A model generated the notes under the pieces. That model worked only from the letters and a program-made list of their open reading frames with translations, was not told the origin of the DNA and made no database searches. Positions 1 through 7,537 of a DNA stretch of 14,492 bases are shown in pieces (position 1 is the first letter of the stretch; each line of letters opens with the position of its first letter). The DNA lies in assembly GCA_007126675.1 (NCBI GenBank), contig SLAU01000033.1:1-14492 (forward strand), in the 5' to 3' direction. This DNA comes from Balneolaceae bacterium (lineage in GTDB: Bacteria > Bacteroidota > Rhodothermia > Balneolales > Balneolaceae). The translations under genes and the position numbers were made by a program.

Positions 1-308
1 GCAAGCATGGATGATGAGATGTCGATACTCAAAACAATATCAATTCCTTCAGCTCTTTGCTCTACAGTGGCGTTGCGTTCCTGCGGCCGTGCAAGTGCAA
101 CTACAATTAAGCAGAATGAAATCACATAAAACAGGGGAGAAGCATACGCTAAATATGCCCTGAAGTTTCCCGGCAGGTCAGATAGCATTGAAGTATTCGA
201 GAATACAAATGATGCATTCTTATTACTGAAAAACTTCCATCCCTGGTAACCCAGAATTATGGGAACAATAAGTAACAGCCAAAAATATTCAGGACTCGCC
301 CAGCTCAT
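1..308 (-). CDS. batA: BatA-like VWA-domain membrane protein (partial, cut by left edge)
   Basis: The first 102 codons of a minus-strand gene that runs off the left edge. The protein starts MSWASPEYFW. It has a membrane segment at about residues 8-20 and a second at about 56-73, followed by the ARPQ motif usual just after the second helix of BatA proteins. It then enters a von Willebrand A domain whose MIDAS motif DISSS (D96, S98, S100) is the last part visible. In Bacteroidota, BatA is an inner-membrane component of the Bat (Bacteroides aerotolerance) cluster, with the VWA domain thought to bind a divalent metal and partner proteins. The ATG overlaps the stop of the upstream BatD-like gene in an ATGA, which suggests translational coupling. 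Family assignment is firm; the name BatA rather than BatB rests on position and N-terminus. Confidence 0.88.
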   Translation of the reverse strand, partial: MSWASPEYFWLLLIVPIILGYQGWKFFSNKNASFVFSNTSMLSDLPGNFRAYLAYASPLFYVISFCLIVVALARPQERNATVEQRAEGIDIVLSIDISSSML

Positions 309-1324
309 AATTCGTTATAATATTCTTGAACAGACTTTTTATGCTCTTCGAGCGCTTCTTTTTGATTTTCCTCATGCTGATAACGAAGATAGTCTATTCG
401 TTCCTTGTCAATTACTTCTGCTGTTTCATAGAAGTTTACAGCAGTTTTATGCGCACTTCTTTTTTGTTCAAAGTCAGGGTTAAAGTTCGCAAACTTCACT
501 AAATCTGCCTCATTTAAAACTTTCCTGACAGATTTGAGCAAATCATAGGATACATTTTCACTCTGCAGATGATTGATAATTTCACCCGAAGTCATTTCAA
601 GTGCATTAAACTTATATACTTGTTTCAGATATAAACGTATTGCATCGCCAATCTGTATGTAAAAACGTTCATTTTGTTCGGGCGTATCCTGAGGGATTTC
701 TTCTTCGAGTTGACTGATTGTATTTTTTAAAGCGAGTAATGGATTATTAAACGATTCAGGCACAAAATCAGGAGGCGGCCCGGCTATAGCTTTTTCCTGA
801 TACCGTTTATAATAATAGTAGGCAAGCCAGGCTAATAATACGGTTAAGAGAAATAAGAGCACATACAACCACCAGGCTCTTGCAAAGTCGAAGATTGGCT
901 TCAGAGGCCTGAATTCCTCATCCTCTTCGGCCAGTGTAGTTTTGAAGAATAGAGGAACCCTTGAAGTGTAAACTGTCGTATCATTTCCGGCAACGTTTAA
1001 ATCAATTCCCTGAGAAGGGATAACCAAATCCTCTACATCAAAATATTGCAGATTATAAACCAGGCTGTCTTTTCGGGATGTCACCTGGTATCGCCGCCTT
1101 GAAAGAACCTCAAGATCACCCTCGAATGTATTTTGGTCAGGATAGCTTAAAAGTGAATAGTTGCCTTCTAAAACGATGCTATATACAAATGTTTCACCAA
1201 CCCGGATCGAATCTCTGTCCACATAAGTATGAACCTGCTGTGCTATGCTTTCTAGAGGGAAGAAAGCTGCAAGAGCAAAGATTAATAGAGTCTTTAAGTT
1301 TAAATTCCGTGTAATTTTATTCAT
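305..1324 (-). CDS. BatD-like / DUF4381-type membrane protein of the Bat locus
   Basis: A 339-residue protein. It has an N-terminal signal peptide (about residues 1-28, ending SIAQ), a beta-rich extracytoplasmic region (about 30-130), one transmembrane helix (about 150-170) and a cytoplasmic helical tail. The tail carries the pattern typical of this family in Bat/MoxR operons: YLKQVYKFNALEMTSGEI (233-250) followed by L-NEADLVKFANFNPDF (270-285). It is shorter than classical BatD proteins and matches the intermediate protein that usually sits between the DUF58 gene and batA. Its stop overlaps the batA start (ATGA at 305-308), so the two are probably cotranscribed. It is separated from the DUF58 gene by an oppositely oriented peptidase gene, so it must have its own promoter in 1325-1673. 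The molecular role is not known; a scaffold or partner for the VWA proteins is inferred from context. Confidence 0.8.
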   Translation of the reverse strand: MNKITRNLNLKTLLIFALAAFFPLESIAQQVHTYVDRDSIRVGETFVYSIVLEGNYSLLSYPDQNTFEGDLEVLSRRRYQVTSRKDSLVYNLQYFDVEDLVIPSQGIDLNVAGNDTTVYTSRVPLFFKTTLAEEDEEFRPLKPIFDFARAWWLYVLLFLLTVLLAWLAYYYYKRYQEKAIAGPPPDFVPESFNNPLLALKNTISQLEEEIPQDTPEQNERFYIQIGDAIRLYLKQVYKFNALEMTSGEIINHLQSENVSYDLLKSVRKVLNEADLVKFANFNPDFEQKRSAHKTAVNFYETAEVIDKERIDYLRYQHEENQKEALEEHKKSVQEYYNEL

Positions 1325-1673
1325 TTATTTGAGCAAACAGGGTATAATCGGAAACAGATAAAGATAATGAATGATTTTGAAGTTGTTTTAATTGAATTGG
1401 AGACGATCAAACAAAATTTCTAAAACTCAATCCCCTGTAAAAAATGAAATTCGATGTTACTTATTGTAACAATTCACACATTTCATTCTCTGATAATCGT
1501 AAGTTCTTAAATTAATATCATCTTTAAATCTTTTTAGTTCTACGTAAAAGTGTTCATTTTCCTGAGATTATGGGATTATGATTATCTGTTGAAAAGTGAT
1601 ATTTTTACTACGATAACGGGGTAGAGCAATAAAAGAATAAAACTAACAAGCTCAGCAAAAAACTATTCCATAC
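1325..1673. other. Divergent intergenic region between the BatD-like gene and the M23 peptidase gene
   Basis: A 349-base AT-rich stretch with no coding potential that I can support. It must carry the promoters of both flanking genes, which point away from each other. GATTAT is repeated in the middle (around 1566-1584), just upstream of the candidate promoter listed separately. I see no strong hairpin, terminator or RNA gene. Confidence 0.6.
1589..1617 (+). promoter_or_regulatory. Candidate sigma70-type promoter for the M23 peptidase gene
   Basis: TTGAAA (1589-1594) and GATAAC (1612-1617) are separated by exactly 17 bases. They lie about 57 bases upstream of the peptidase ATG. The -35 is a good match to TTGACA and the -10 a moderate match to TATAAT. 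Bacteroidota often use a different promoter consensus (TTTG / TAnnTTTG), which I do not see here, so this is tentative. Confidence 0.35.
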
Positions 1674-2936
1674 ATGCAGAAAGCTCTGACCATAATGGCT
1701 TTTATTTTGATTGTTACCGTAATTTTCTTCGGTATCAATATGGAGCCATCTGATACTCCTTCAGATAAAGTGATTACAATTGAGAATCTTGAAGAGATAA
1801 AGCCGGTTCCTCCTGTAGATTTTTATGGATTCCAAAAAGATCTATTTACATATGAGGAAGCCAGAGTACAAAGAAATGAGAGCTTATATCTGATTCTCAG
1901 AAGGCATGGTTTAAGCCCAAGGCAAATCTACAATATACAACAGGAATCGCGTGATAAGGTGAACCTGAACCGCATGATGCCGGGGCAGTACTACAGAATT
2001 TACTATTATGAAGACGAGCCTGTATCATTTATTTGGAGGCAATCTGCCACTCAGTATGTGTCACTTGGCTGGCAGGATGACTTATTGGTCGAAAACGGCA
2101 GTATACCGATAAACAAAAAAATGAAAGAAGCTACAGGAGTAATTCACAACTCATTGTATCAATCTATTTTAAGCAACGGTTACTCAAGATATCTTGGATC
2201 TGAACTGGCCGAAATATTTGCCTGGGAAATTGATTTCTTTGCTTTGCGACAGGGCGACCACTACAAAGTATACTATGAAGAACTTTATGCCGGCGATGAA
2301 TTAATTGGTATAGGCGATATTAAAGCTGCCGAATTTCAGCACAGAGGACAGGTTTACAGGGCTTATCATTTCGAGAATGACCAGCGCCGCGGTTATTTTG
2401 ATGCAGATGGTAACAGTCTTGAAAAAGAGCTACTGAAAGCACCATTCAGATATAATCAGCGTGTTAGCTCCGGATTTTCTGCAAACCGTTTTCATCCGAT
2501 ACTTCAGCGAAACAGGCCTCATTATGGAACTGATTATGCCGCTCCTGAAGGTACGCCGGTACTTGCAGTTGGTGACGGTGTAGTTACCGAAGCACAGCGA
2601 AGGGGAGGAAACGGAAACATTGTTCAAATACGTCATAATGCAAGCTACAGAACTGCCTATCTGCATTTGAGCGGATTTGCTCCCGGAATTCGCAGAGGAG
2701 CCAAAGTAGAGCAGGGCCAGGTAATTGGCTATGTTGGCCAGACCGGCCTTGCAACCGGACCACACCTTTGTTACAGGTTATACATCAATGACAGGCCTGT
2801 AAATTCAGTAACGGCAGATCTTCCTGCTTCAGAATCTCTTGAAGAAGAGTTTATGGAGGAATTCAGGGTTATAATTCATAGGATGGATGATATCCTGAAT
2901 CAGCTTGAATTAGTTGAACAAATTGCTTCAAATTAA
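1674..2936 (+). CDS. Csd3/OapA-like M23 (LytM) peptidoglycan metallopeptidase, membrane anchored
   Basis: A 420-residue cell-wall endopeptidase expected to cut cross-linking peptides of peptidoglycan in the periplasm. An N-terminal signal anchor (about 4-21) is followed by an OapA/LysM-like region (about 65-130, with LRRHGLSPRQIYNI and an NRMMPGQYYRIYYYE stretch). Next comes a Csd3-type second domain (about 155-255, containing AEIFAWEIDFFALRQGDHY), then the M23 domain (about 263-380). The metal-site motif HYGTD gives H283 and D287, and H331 fits the conserved catalytic histidine. The final HxH motif reads H364-L-C366, so the usual third zinc-ligand histidine is a cysteine. From memory this HxC form recurs in Bacteroidota M23 proteins, so the enzyme may still be active. 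The start has no clear Shine-Dalgarno. The gene converges on DUF58 with a 14-base gap and splits the Bat locus. Confidence 0.9.
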   Translation: MQKALTIMAFILIVTVIFFGINMEPSDTPSDKVITIENLEEIKPVPPVDFYGFQKDLFTYEEARVQRNESLYLILRRHGLSPRQIYNIQQESRDKVNLNRMMPGQYYRIYYYEDEPVSFIWRQSATQYVSLGWQDDLLVENGSIPINKKMKEATGVIHNSLYQSILSNGYSRYLGSELAEIFAWEIDFFALRQGDHYKVYYEELYAGDELIGIGDIKAAEFQHRGQVYRAYHFENDQRRGYFDADGNSLEKELLKAPFRYNQRVSSGFSANRFHPILQRNRPHYGTDYAAPEGTPVLAVGDGVVTEAQRRGGNGNIVQIRHNASYRTAYLHLSGFAPGIRRGAKVEQGQVIGYVGQTGLATGPHLCYRLYINDRPVNSVTADLPASESLEEEFMEEFRVIIHRMDDILNQLELVEQIASN

Positions 2937-2950
2937 ACGTAAGCAGTAAA

Positions 2951-3826
2951 TTATCGTTGTTGTAGCCTGCGTTGAAAATAGTTCATTAACGGCTTTACGT
3001 AAGATTCGTTTGTGTATAATTCTGCGTATCCCATTTTCTTTTTCCTGAAGTATTCTCTCAGATCATGTAATCTTTTCTCTCGTCTTTTTTTGTATTCGCT
3101 TCTCACTTTTTTATTTGAAGTATTTACCAGAACTTTCTTCCCGGTTTCGGCATCTAACAATGGAATTACTCCTGCATCGGGTAGCTCATCTTCAAAACGG
3201 TCATTGATCAGAATGTTTACAAGATCATGTTTCTCATTGGTAATTTTGTGCTGCTTATCAAAGTTTTCATCCTGAAAATCGGATGCCAGTACGATGATTG
3301 ACCTTCTGTCGAGCAAGCGATTGATATATGCTAATGCTTCAGCGATATCAGTTCTGCCGCCGGTTGGTTTTGTGACGAATAGTTCTCTGATCAACCGAAG
3401 AACATGAGTTCTTCCTTTTTTGGGCGGTATCGCCTTTTCAATTTTGTCACTGAATAGCACCATTCCCACCTTATCGCCATTTTTTATAGCACTGAAAGCG
3501 ATAACCGCACATACTTCAATGGCTAATTCCATTTTGGTCTGAGACCGGCTGCCAAAAAAACCGCTCGGTGAAATATCAACACAAAGCATCAGTGTTTGTT
3601 CTCGCTCTTCCTCAAAGATCTTCACAAAAGGCTCACCATTGCGGGCGGTCACATTCCAGTCTATCTGGCGAACATCATCACCGTATGTGTAAGCGCGCAC
3701 TTCAGAAAACTCCATTCCGCGCCCTTTAAAAACGGACTGATATTCACCACCAAAAACATTATTAACAAGGCCTTTGGTGTGAATTTCGAGCTTTCTTACT
3801 TTGTTAATCACTTCTTTAGAAATCAT
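2951..3826 (-). CDS. DUF58 domain protein (VWA-like) of the Bat/MoxR locus
   Basis: A 291-residue soluble protein with the full DUF58 signature: G-R-G-MEFSEVRAYTYGDDVR (35-53), then IDWNVTARNGEPFVK and FEEERE. A VWA-like half follows, with an intact MIDAS-type DISPS (D84, S86, S88), a TD pair at 159-160 and SDF at 182-184. DUF58 proteins are normally encoded beside a MoxR AAA ATPase and VWA proteins, and are thought to work with them in chaperone-like or envelope-stress functions. Here no moxR gene is adjacent: the upstream neighbour is alanine dehydrogenase on the other strand. The expected downstream Bat partner is separated by the oppositely oriented M23 gene. There is no membrane segment or signal peptide. 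Start MISKEV is the only reasonable ATG at the family's usual N-terminus. Confidence 0.92.
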   Translation of the reverse strand: MISKEVINKVRKLEIHTKGLVNNVFGGEYQSVFKGRGMEFSEVRAYTYGDDVRQIDWNVTARNGEPFVKIFEEEREQTLMLCVDISPSGFFGSRSQTKMELAIEVCAVIAFSAIKNGDKVGMVLFSDKIEKAIPPKKGRTHVLRLIRELFVTKPTGGRTDIAEALAYINRLLDRRSIIVLASDFQDENFDKQHKITNEKHDLVNILINDRFEDELPDAGVIPLLDAETGKKVLVNTSNKKVRSEYKKRREKRLHDLREYFRKKKMGYAELYTNESYVKPLMNYFQRRLQQR

Positions 3827-3961
3827 AGCACTAATGGTACATCTTTAAATTCTTTCAGTCAAAGTGTTACTAACGTTATAAACTTTTTTTACTGTTAATT
3901 GCCTGCATTTTTTCTAAATTTCCGCCCCAACTAACAGAGGCAAAAAGCTAATTGATAAATT
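3827..3961. promoter_or_regulatory. Divergent promoter region, DUF58 gene / ald
   Basis: 135 bases separate two start codons facing away from each other, so promoters for both lie here. On the minus strand TATAAC (plus coordinates 3875-3880) is a good -10 candidate for the DUF58 gene, but its -35 is weak. On the plus strand TAAATTT (3915-3921) resembles part of a Bacteroidota -7 element for ald, without a correctly spaced -33 box. The GAGG at 3937-3940 is too far from the ald ATG to act as a normal ribosome binding site. Confidence 0.4.
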
Positions 3962-5074
3962 ATGATTATTGGAGTTCCAAAAGAGATAAAAACACATGAG
4001 AACCGTGTTGCAATGCTGCCTGGTGGTGTAATGCAATTTGTGAAAAGCGGACATGAAGTACTGATTGAAAAAAGTGCCGGACTTGGAAGCGGTTTTTCGG
4101 ATGATGCATACAAAGAGGCAGGAGCCAAAATTGTAGATGATGTTAATGCAATCTGGAAAAAAGCCGATATGATAATGAAGGTAAAAGAACCCATAGAGGT
4201 TGAATACCCGAGAATGAGAGAGGGACAAATTATTTTCACCTACTTTCATTTTGCTGCAAGTCAGGAATTAACTGAGGCAGTTGTTGAATCTAATTGTGTG
4301 GCAATTGCTTATGAAACTGTAGAAAAGGCAGACCGCTCTCTGCCTCTGTTAATACCGATGAGTGAAGTTGCCGGAAGAATGTCAACGCAGGAGGGAGCCA
4401 AGTATCTCGAAAAGCCGATGGGTGGCCGTGGAGTTTTGCTTGGTGGCATACCCGGAGTGCCCCCGGCAAAAGTTATGGTTTTAGGCGGAGGAGTGGTTGG
4501 AGTAAATGCCGCGAAAATTGCCGCAGGAATGGGTGCCGATACGGTGATTTTTGATATAAATATTCCGCGTTTACGCTACCTGGATGATGTAATGCCAAAG
4601 AATATTTCAACCATGTACTCAAATGAGGCAAATATCAGAAGCATGTTGCCTCTAACTGACCTGGTTATCGGCGGGGTTTTAAAACCGGGTGCGAAAGCAC
4701 CGCACCTTATCACGCGCGAAATGCTTTCACTGCTCAAACCGGGAAGCGTTATTGTTGATGTTGCTATTGATCAGGGTGGTTGTTTTGAAACCTCAAAACC
4801 AACAACGCACGATAATCCCGTGTATGAAGTGGATGGAATTGTACACTACTGTGTGGCAAATATGCCTGGAGCCGTTCCTTACACATCAACTTTAGGCTTA
4901 ACCAACGTGACGCTTCCTTACGGTGTTCAAATCGCAAATAAAGGTTGGAAGAAAGCCTTAAATGAAAATCTTGAGCTGTTAAAAGGCCTGAATATTGCAC
5001 ACGGCAAAATAGTATACCAGGATGTAGCCGATGCTTTTGATTTAGATTATGTTCCGGTTGAGGAGGTGCTTTAA
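3962..5074 (+). CDS. ald: Alanine dehydrogenase
   Basis: A cytoplasmic NAD-dependent enzyme interconverting L-alanine and pyruvate plus ammonia. At 370 residues it is the usual family length, starting with the family's MIIGVPKEIKTHENRVAMLP. Recognisable active-site residues are R15 and K75 (substrate carboxylate binding in characterised AlaDHs), H96 in the HFAAS motif and D270 in VDVAIDQGG. The Rossmann NAD-binding motif is GGGVVG at 175-180, with D198 at the end of the second strand placed to bind the adenosine ribose. The YTSTLGLTNVTLPY segment near 307-320 is also typical. It is a single-gene unit: it diverges from DUF58 and converges on citrate synthase with a shared terminator. Nothing is truncated or missing. 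Confidence 0.97.
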   Translation: MIIGVPKEIKTHENRVAMLPGGVMQFVKSGHEVLIEKSAGLGSGFSDDAYKEAGAKIVDDVNAIWKKADMIMKVKEPIEVEYPRMREGQIIFTYFHFAASQELTEAVVESNCVAIAYETVEKADRSLPLLIPMSEVAGRMSTQEGAKYLEKPMGGRGVLLGGIPGVPPAKVMVLGGGVVGVNAAKIAAGMGADTVIFDINIPRLRYLDDVMPKNISTMYSNEANIRSMLPLTDLVIGGVLKPGAKAPHLITREMLSLLKPGSVIVDVAIDQGGCFETSKPTTHDNPVYEVDGIVHYCVANMPGAVPYTSTLGLTNVTLPYGVQIANKGWKKALNENLELLKGLNIAHGKIVYQDVADAFDLDYVPVEEVL

Positions 5075-5125
5075 ATCAAGCAACATCATTTATGAATTTC
5101 GTCGTGAGAATGTCCAAAAAGGGCG

Positions 5126-5236
5126 TCATCCCGTACTTGATACGGGATCTCCTTACCTTGATAAGCAGGAGATCCCGGACCTTTCCATCGAAGCCTTGGC
5201 GTAGTTGGGTATTCGCTATCGCTTCGTCCGGGATGA
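5126..5236. repeat. Multi-hairpin intergenic repeat element (REP/MITE-like)
   Basis: The spacer between ald and gltA holds a nested palindromic unit. ATCCCGTA (5128-5135) pairs with TACGGGAT (5141-5148) over a 5-base loop. CGGGATCTCC (5143-5152) pairs with GGAGATCCCG (5168-5177). CCCGGAC (5174-5180) pairs with GTCCGGG (5226-5232), enclosing CGAAGC/GCTTCG (5189-5194, 5221-5226). The outer ends TCATCCCG (5126-5133) and CGGGATGA (5229-5236) are also inverted repeats. The TCATCCCG-TACTTGA-TACGGGATC core is of a type often seen dispersed between genes in bacteria, so this is probably one genomic copy of many. Open frames across it are spurious products of the repeat. Copy number cannot be judged from one window. 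Confidence 0.75.
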
Positions 5237-5289
5237 GGAAAAAAGTACTCAGATAAGCGCTTAATTTGATACCAGTGGCATCTGAAAAC

Positions 5290-5326
5290 AAAAAAGTCCT
5301 GCAAGTCAGATTTGCAGGACTTTTTT
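5290..5326. terminator. Bidirectional intrinsic terminator between ald and gltA
   Basis: AAAAAAGTCCTGCAA (5290-5304) and TTGCAGGACTTTTTT (5312-5326) form a perfect 15-bp stem around a 7-base loop. A T run (5321-5327) closes it on the plus strand and the A run at the left gives a T run on the minus strand. It lies between two convergent genes and 25 bases beyond the gltA stop, so it can end transcription from both sides. Confidence 0.93.
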
Positions 5327-5351
5327 TATGGGACGTATCAATGATTTATGA

Positions 5352-6509
5352 TTATCTGTCTTCGACCGGCGTCCAGTCCAAATTCTTTTCGCCGATATAA
5401 AGTGCTCTCGGTCGAACTAACCTGTTGTTGTTATCCTGTTCAATATAGTGCGCTGTCCAGCCTGATACACGGCTCATTGCAAAAATACAGGTGTAAAGAT
5501 CCGGCTTTATACCGATTGAATAGTAGACCGTAGCTGAAAAGAAATCTACATTCGGATCGATATTCTTTTCATCTTTCATTGTTTTCAGAATCGCCTCAGA
5601 CCACTCGTAAAGAGTTGTGTGGCCGGTCTCTTCGGATAGATTTTTTGACATTCCACGAAGTAATCGGGCTCTCGGATCAAAGGTTTTATAAACCCTGTGG
5701 CCAAAACCCATGATCTTCTCTTTATTTTCCAGTTTTTTCTTGGTAAAGGCAACCGGATCGGCTGTATCCGGATCTGCTTCAAGATCAAGAAGCATGTTCA
5801 TCACTGCGGTATTTGCACCACCGTGAAGCGGACCTTTCAGAGCACCGATAGCACCGCTCACAGCCGAAAACATATCCGACATCGTAGAACAAATCGCCCG
5901 GCAGGTAAAAGTGGATGCGTTCATTCCATGTTCTGCATGCAAAATGAGGCATAAATCCATCGTTTTTTCTGCTTCTTTACCCGGCTTTTCGCCATTAAGC
6001 ATATACAAAAAGTTAAAAGCTGTGCTTCCGTGATCTAATGGTTTTACAACCTCTTTACCTTCTCTTGCACGTGCAAAAGCAGAAACAATTGTTGGCATCT
6101 GGGCGGTCATCGCAATGGCGCTTTCCGTATTGTCATCCGAGTCCTGAAAATCTGCGAGCATTGATACAGCCGACCTCAAAACTGCCATCGGTTCTGCTTC
6201 TTTGTTGGTGCTTGTAATGTAATTGAGAACCGGCTCAGGAAGTGTACGTTTTTTGATTAGCTCAGCTTTAAGTTCATCCAGTTCCTTTTGGTTGGGAAGC
6301 CGGTCATTCCAGAGTAAAAAGCATACTTCTTCAAAAGTTGCATTCTCAGCCAGAGTATCTATGTTGTAGCCGGCATAAATTAATTCACCCTTCTGACCAT
6401 CTATAGAACTTTTTGTAGTTGAAAAAGCGACTATACCTTCAAGTCCTTTATTTATGTATGGGTATTCATTTACATCAATAGTGTCCAAATTATTTTTAGC
6501 CATATACAT
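5352..6509 (-). CDS. gltA: Citrate synthase (short, Gram-positive-type form)
   Basis: Condenses acetyl-CoA with oxaloacetate in the first TCA-cycle step, in the cytoplasm. The length is 385 residues. The three catalytic residues of the family are visible: H229 in GPLHGGAN, H271 in MGFGHRVYKTFDPRA, and D322 in NVDFFSATVYYSIG. The LHAEHGMNAS segment (190-199) and the C-terminal RVSGWTAHYIEQ and RPRALYIG segments are also standard. The compact length and lack of an E. coli-type N-terminal domain place it with the short dimeric citrate or 2-methylcitrate synthases. Citrate synthase is the simplest reading because no prp genes are nearby. The start could be the ATG at 6509 or, two codons later, at 6503 (MAKNNL); neither has a clear ribosome binding site. 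It lies 195 bases downstream of mazG on the same strand and probably has its own promoter. Confidence 0.95.
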   Translation of the reverse strand: MYMAKNNLDTIDVNEYPYINKGLEGIVAFSTTKSSIDGQKGELIYAGYNIDTLAENATFEEVCFLLWNDRLPNQKELDELKAELIKKRTLPEPVLNYITSTNKEAEPMAVLRSAVSMLADFQDSDDNTESAIAMTAQMPTIVSAFARAREGKEVVKPLDHGSTAFNFLYMLNGEKPGKEAEKTMDLCLILHAEHGMNASTFTCRAICSTMSDMFSAVSGAIGALKGPLHGGANTAVMNMLLDLEADPDTADPVAFTKKKLENKEKIMGFGHRVYKTFDPRARLLRGMSKNLSEETGHTTLYEWSEAILKTMKDEKNIDPNVDFFSATVYYSIGIKPDLYTCIFAMSRVSGWTAHYIEQDNNNRLVRPRALYIGEKNLDWTPVEDR

Positions 6510-6704
6510 TCTGAATTTTAAAATTAGTTAGTCCTTTTTCTGCTTCTGCAAACTGTAAGATCAGATGGGAGAGCTCACTTCCTCATACTGTATAGCCTTG
6601 TTCTTTTTATAAACGCAAAAGCAACGTTATATCATCTAAAAATACATAATTAGTGATGATTTTAGAAGCGCTTTTAAAGGATAGCTTATAAAAATTGTAA
6701 CCAT
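6510..6704 (-). promoter_or_regulatory. Intergenic region upstream of gltA, with weak promoter candidate and palindrome
   Basis: 195 bases between the mazG stop and the gltA start. On the minus strand, TTGCGT (plus 6613-6618) and TATACA (plus 6589-6594) are 18 bases apart and could be a weak gltA promoter. TTTAGAAGCGCTTTTAAA (6661-6678) is an 18-bp near-perfect palindrome with one mismatched pair around the core AAGCGCTT. It lies between that promoter and mazG and could be an operator. I see no U-tract terminator after mazG, so read-through into gltA is possible. Confidence 0.3.
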
Positions 6705-7472
6705 CTAATTGCTTTTATTCTTTGCCTCATTCCAGAGCTCGTCCATCTCTTCAAGATTTGAATCGTTCAGAGATTTATTTCTCGACTTAAGCTCTTTTTC
6801 TATATACCTGAAACGGGATTCAAACTTTTTATTTGTTTTTCGGATTGAGTCTTCCGCATTCAAATCCAGAAGCCTTCCAACGTTAACGAGGCTGAACAAC
6901 AGATCTCCAAACTCATCTGCTCTTTTTTCAGCATCCTGCGACTCTACTGCTTCGCGCCACTCATCAATCTCTTCGTTTAATTTTTCCCATGCGAGTTCCC
7001 ATTTATGCCAGTCAAAACCTACATTGGCAGCTTTTTGTTGCATCCGCTGTGCTTTGATTAGGCCCGGCAAATGACCCGGTATGCCATCTAAAATAGATTC
7101 GCGACCTTCCGACAGCTTAATGGTTTCCCAATTGCTGGCAACTTCTTTTTCGTTTTCTACATCTACATTGTCAAACACATGGGGATGTCTTCGGATTAGT
7201 TTTTCTGATATTCGATAAATGACATCATCAATTGTAAAATGATCATTTTCTGCTGCCATTTTACTGTGAAAAACTACGTGAAGAAGCAGGTCACCAAGCT
7301 CCTTTGAAAGATCATCATAATCTTCATCTTCAATCGCCTCAACTGCCTCATAGGCTTCTTCAATTAGATTTTCTTTGATGGAATGATGGGTTTGTTTGCG
7401 ATCCCACGGGCACTCTCTTCGGAGAACAGATATTAGTTCTACAAAATCTTCAAATTTGTTGGATGGAGTCAT
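6705..7472 (-). CDS. mazG: Nucleoside triphosphate pyrophosphohydrolase MazG
   Basis: A cytoplasmic house-cleaning enzyme that hydrolyses NTPs and dNTPs to monophosphates plus pyrophosphate. Two tandem MazG domains are visible. The first has EEAYE (residues 38-42) with ELGD (58-61), the metal-binding EExxE...ExxD pattern. The second has EEIDE (167-171) with EFGD (187-190). CPWDRKQTHHSIKENLIEE near the N-terminus and a C-terminal DELWNEAK are typical. I chose the ATG at 7472 (MTPSNKFEDF, 255 residues) because it matches the family's normal N-terminus. An in-frame ATG at 7538 would add 22 unrelated residues (MGCNCYSFRI...) and falls on the edge of an adjacent inverted-repeat element. The repeat immediately upstream means its promoter may lie in or beside that element. 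Confidence 0.94.
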   Translation of the reverse strand: MTPSNKFEDFVELISVLRRECPWDRKQTHHSIKENLIEEAYEAVEAIEDEDYDDLSKELGDLLLHVVFHSKMAAENDHFTIDDVIYRISEKLIRRHPHVFDNVDVENEKEVASNWETIKLSEGRESILDGIPGHLPGLIKAQRMQQKAANVGFDWHKWELAWEKLNEEIDEWREAVESQDAEKRADEFGDLLFSLVNVGRLLDLNAEDSIRKTNKKFESRFRYIEKELKSRNKSLNDSNLEEMDELWNEAKNKSN

Positions 7473-7537
7473 ACAAATGGCGCTTATGTTTTTGTGATAA
7501 GGTAAGGGAATTCTGAATGAATAACAGTTGCAGCCCA

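Noticed and set aside
1575..1590. TTATGATTATCTGT shared between the region upstream of the M23 gene and the end of gltA (near 5347)
   Set aside because: A 14-base AT-rich match, with the second copy overlapping the gltA stop region. There is no extended similarity around it, so it is probably coincidence.
5204..5210. GTTGGGT in the intergenic repeat, matching the integron attC core pattern GTTRRRY
   Set aside because: A seven-base match alone is expected by chance. There is no matching RYYYAAC partner at the right place, no second site and no integrase gene.
5076..5304. Two overlapping minus-strand open frames of about 70 codons in the ald-gltA spacer
   Set aside because: They are translations of the palindromic repeat and the terminator. 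Composition is repeat-like, there is no recognisable domain, and one begins inside the terminator stem.
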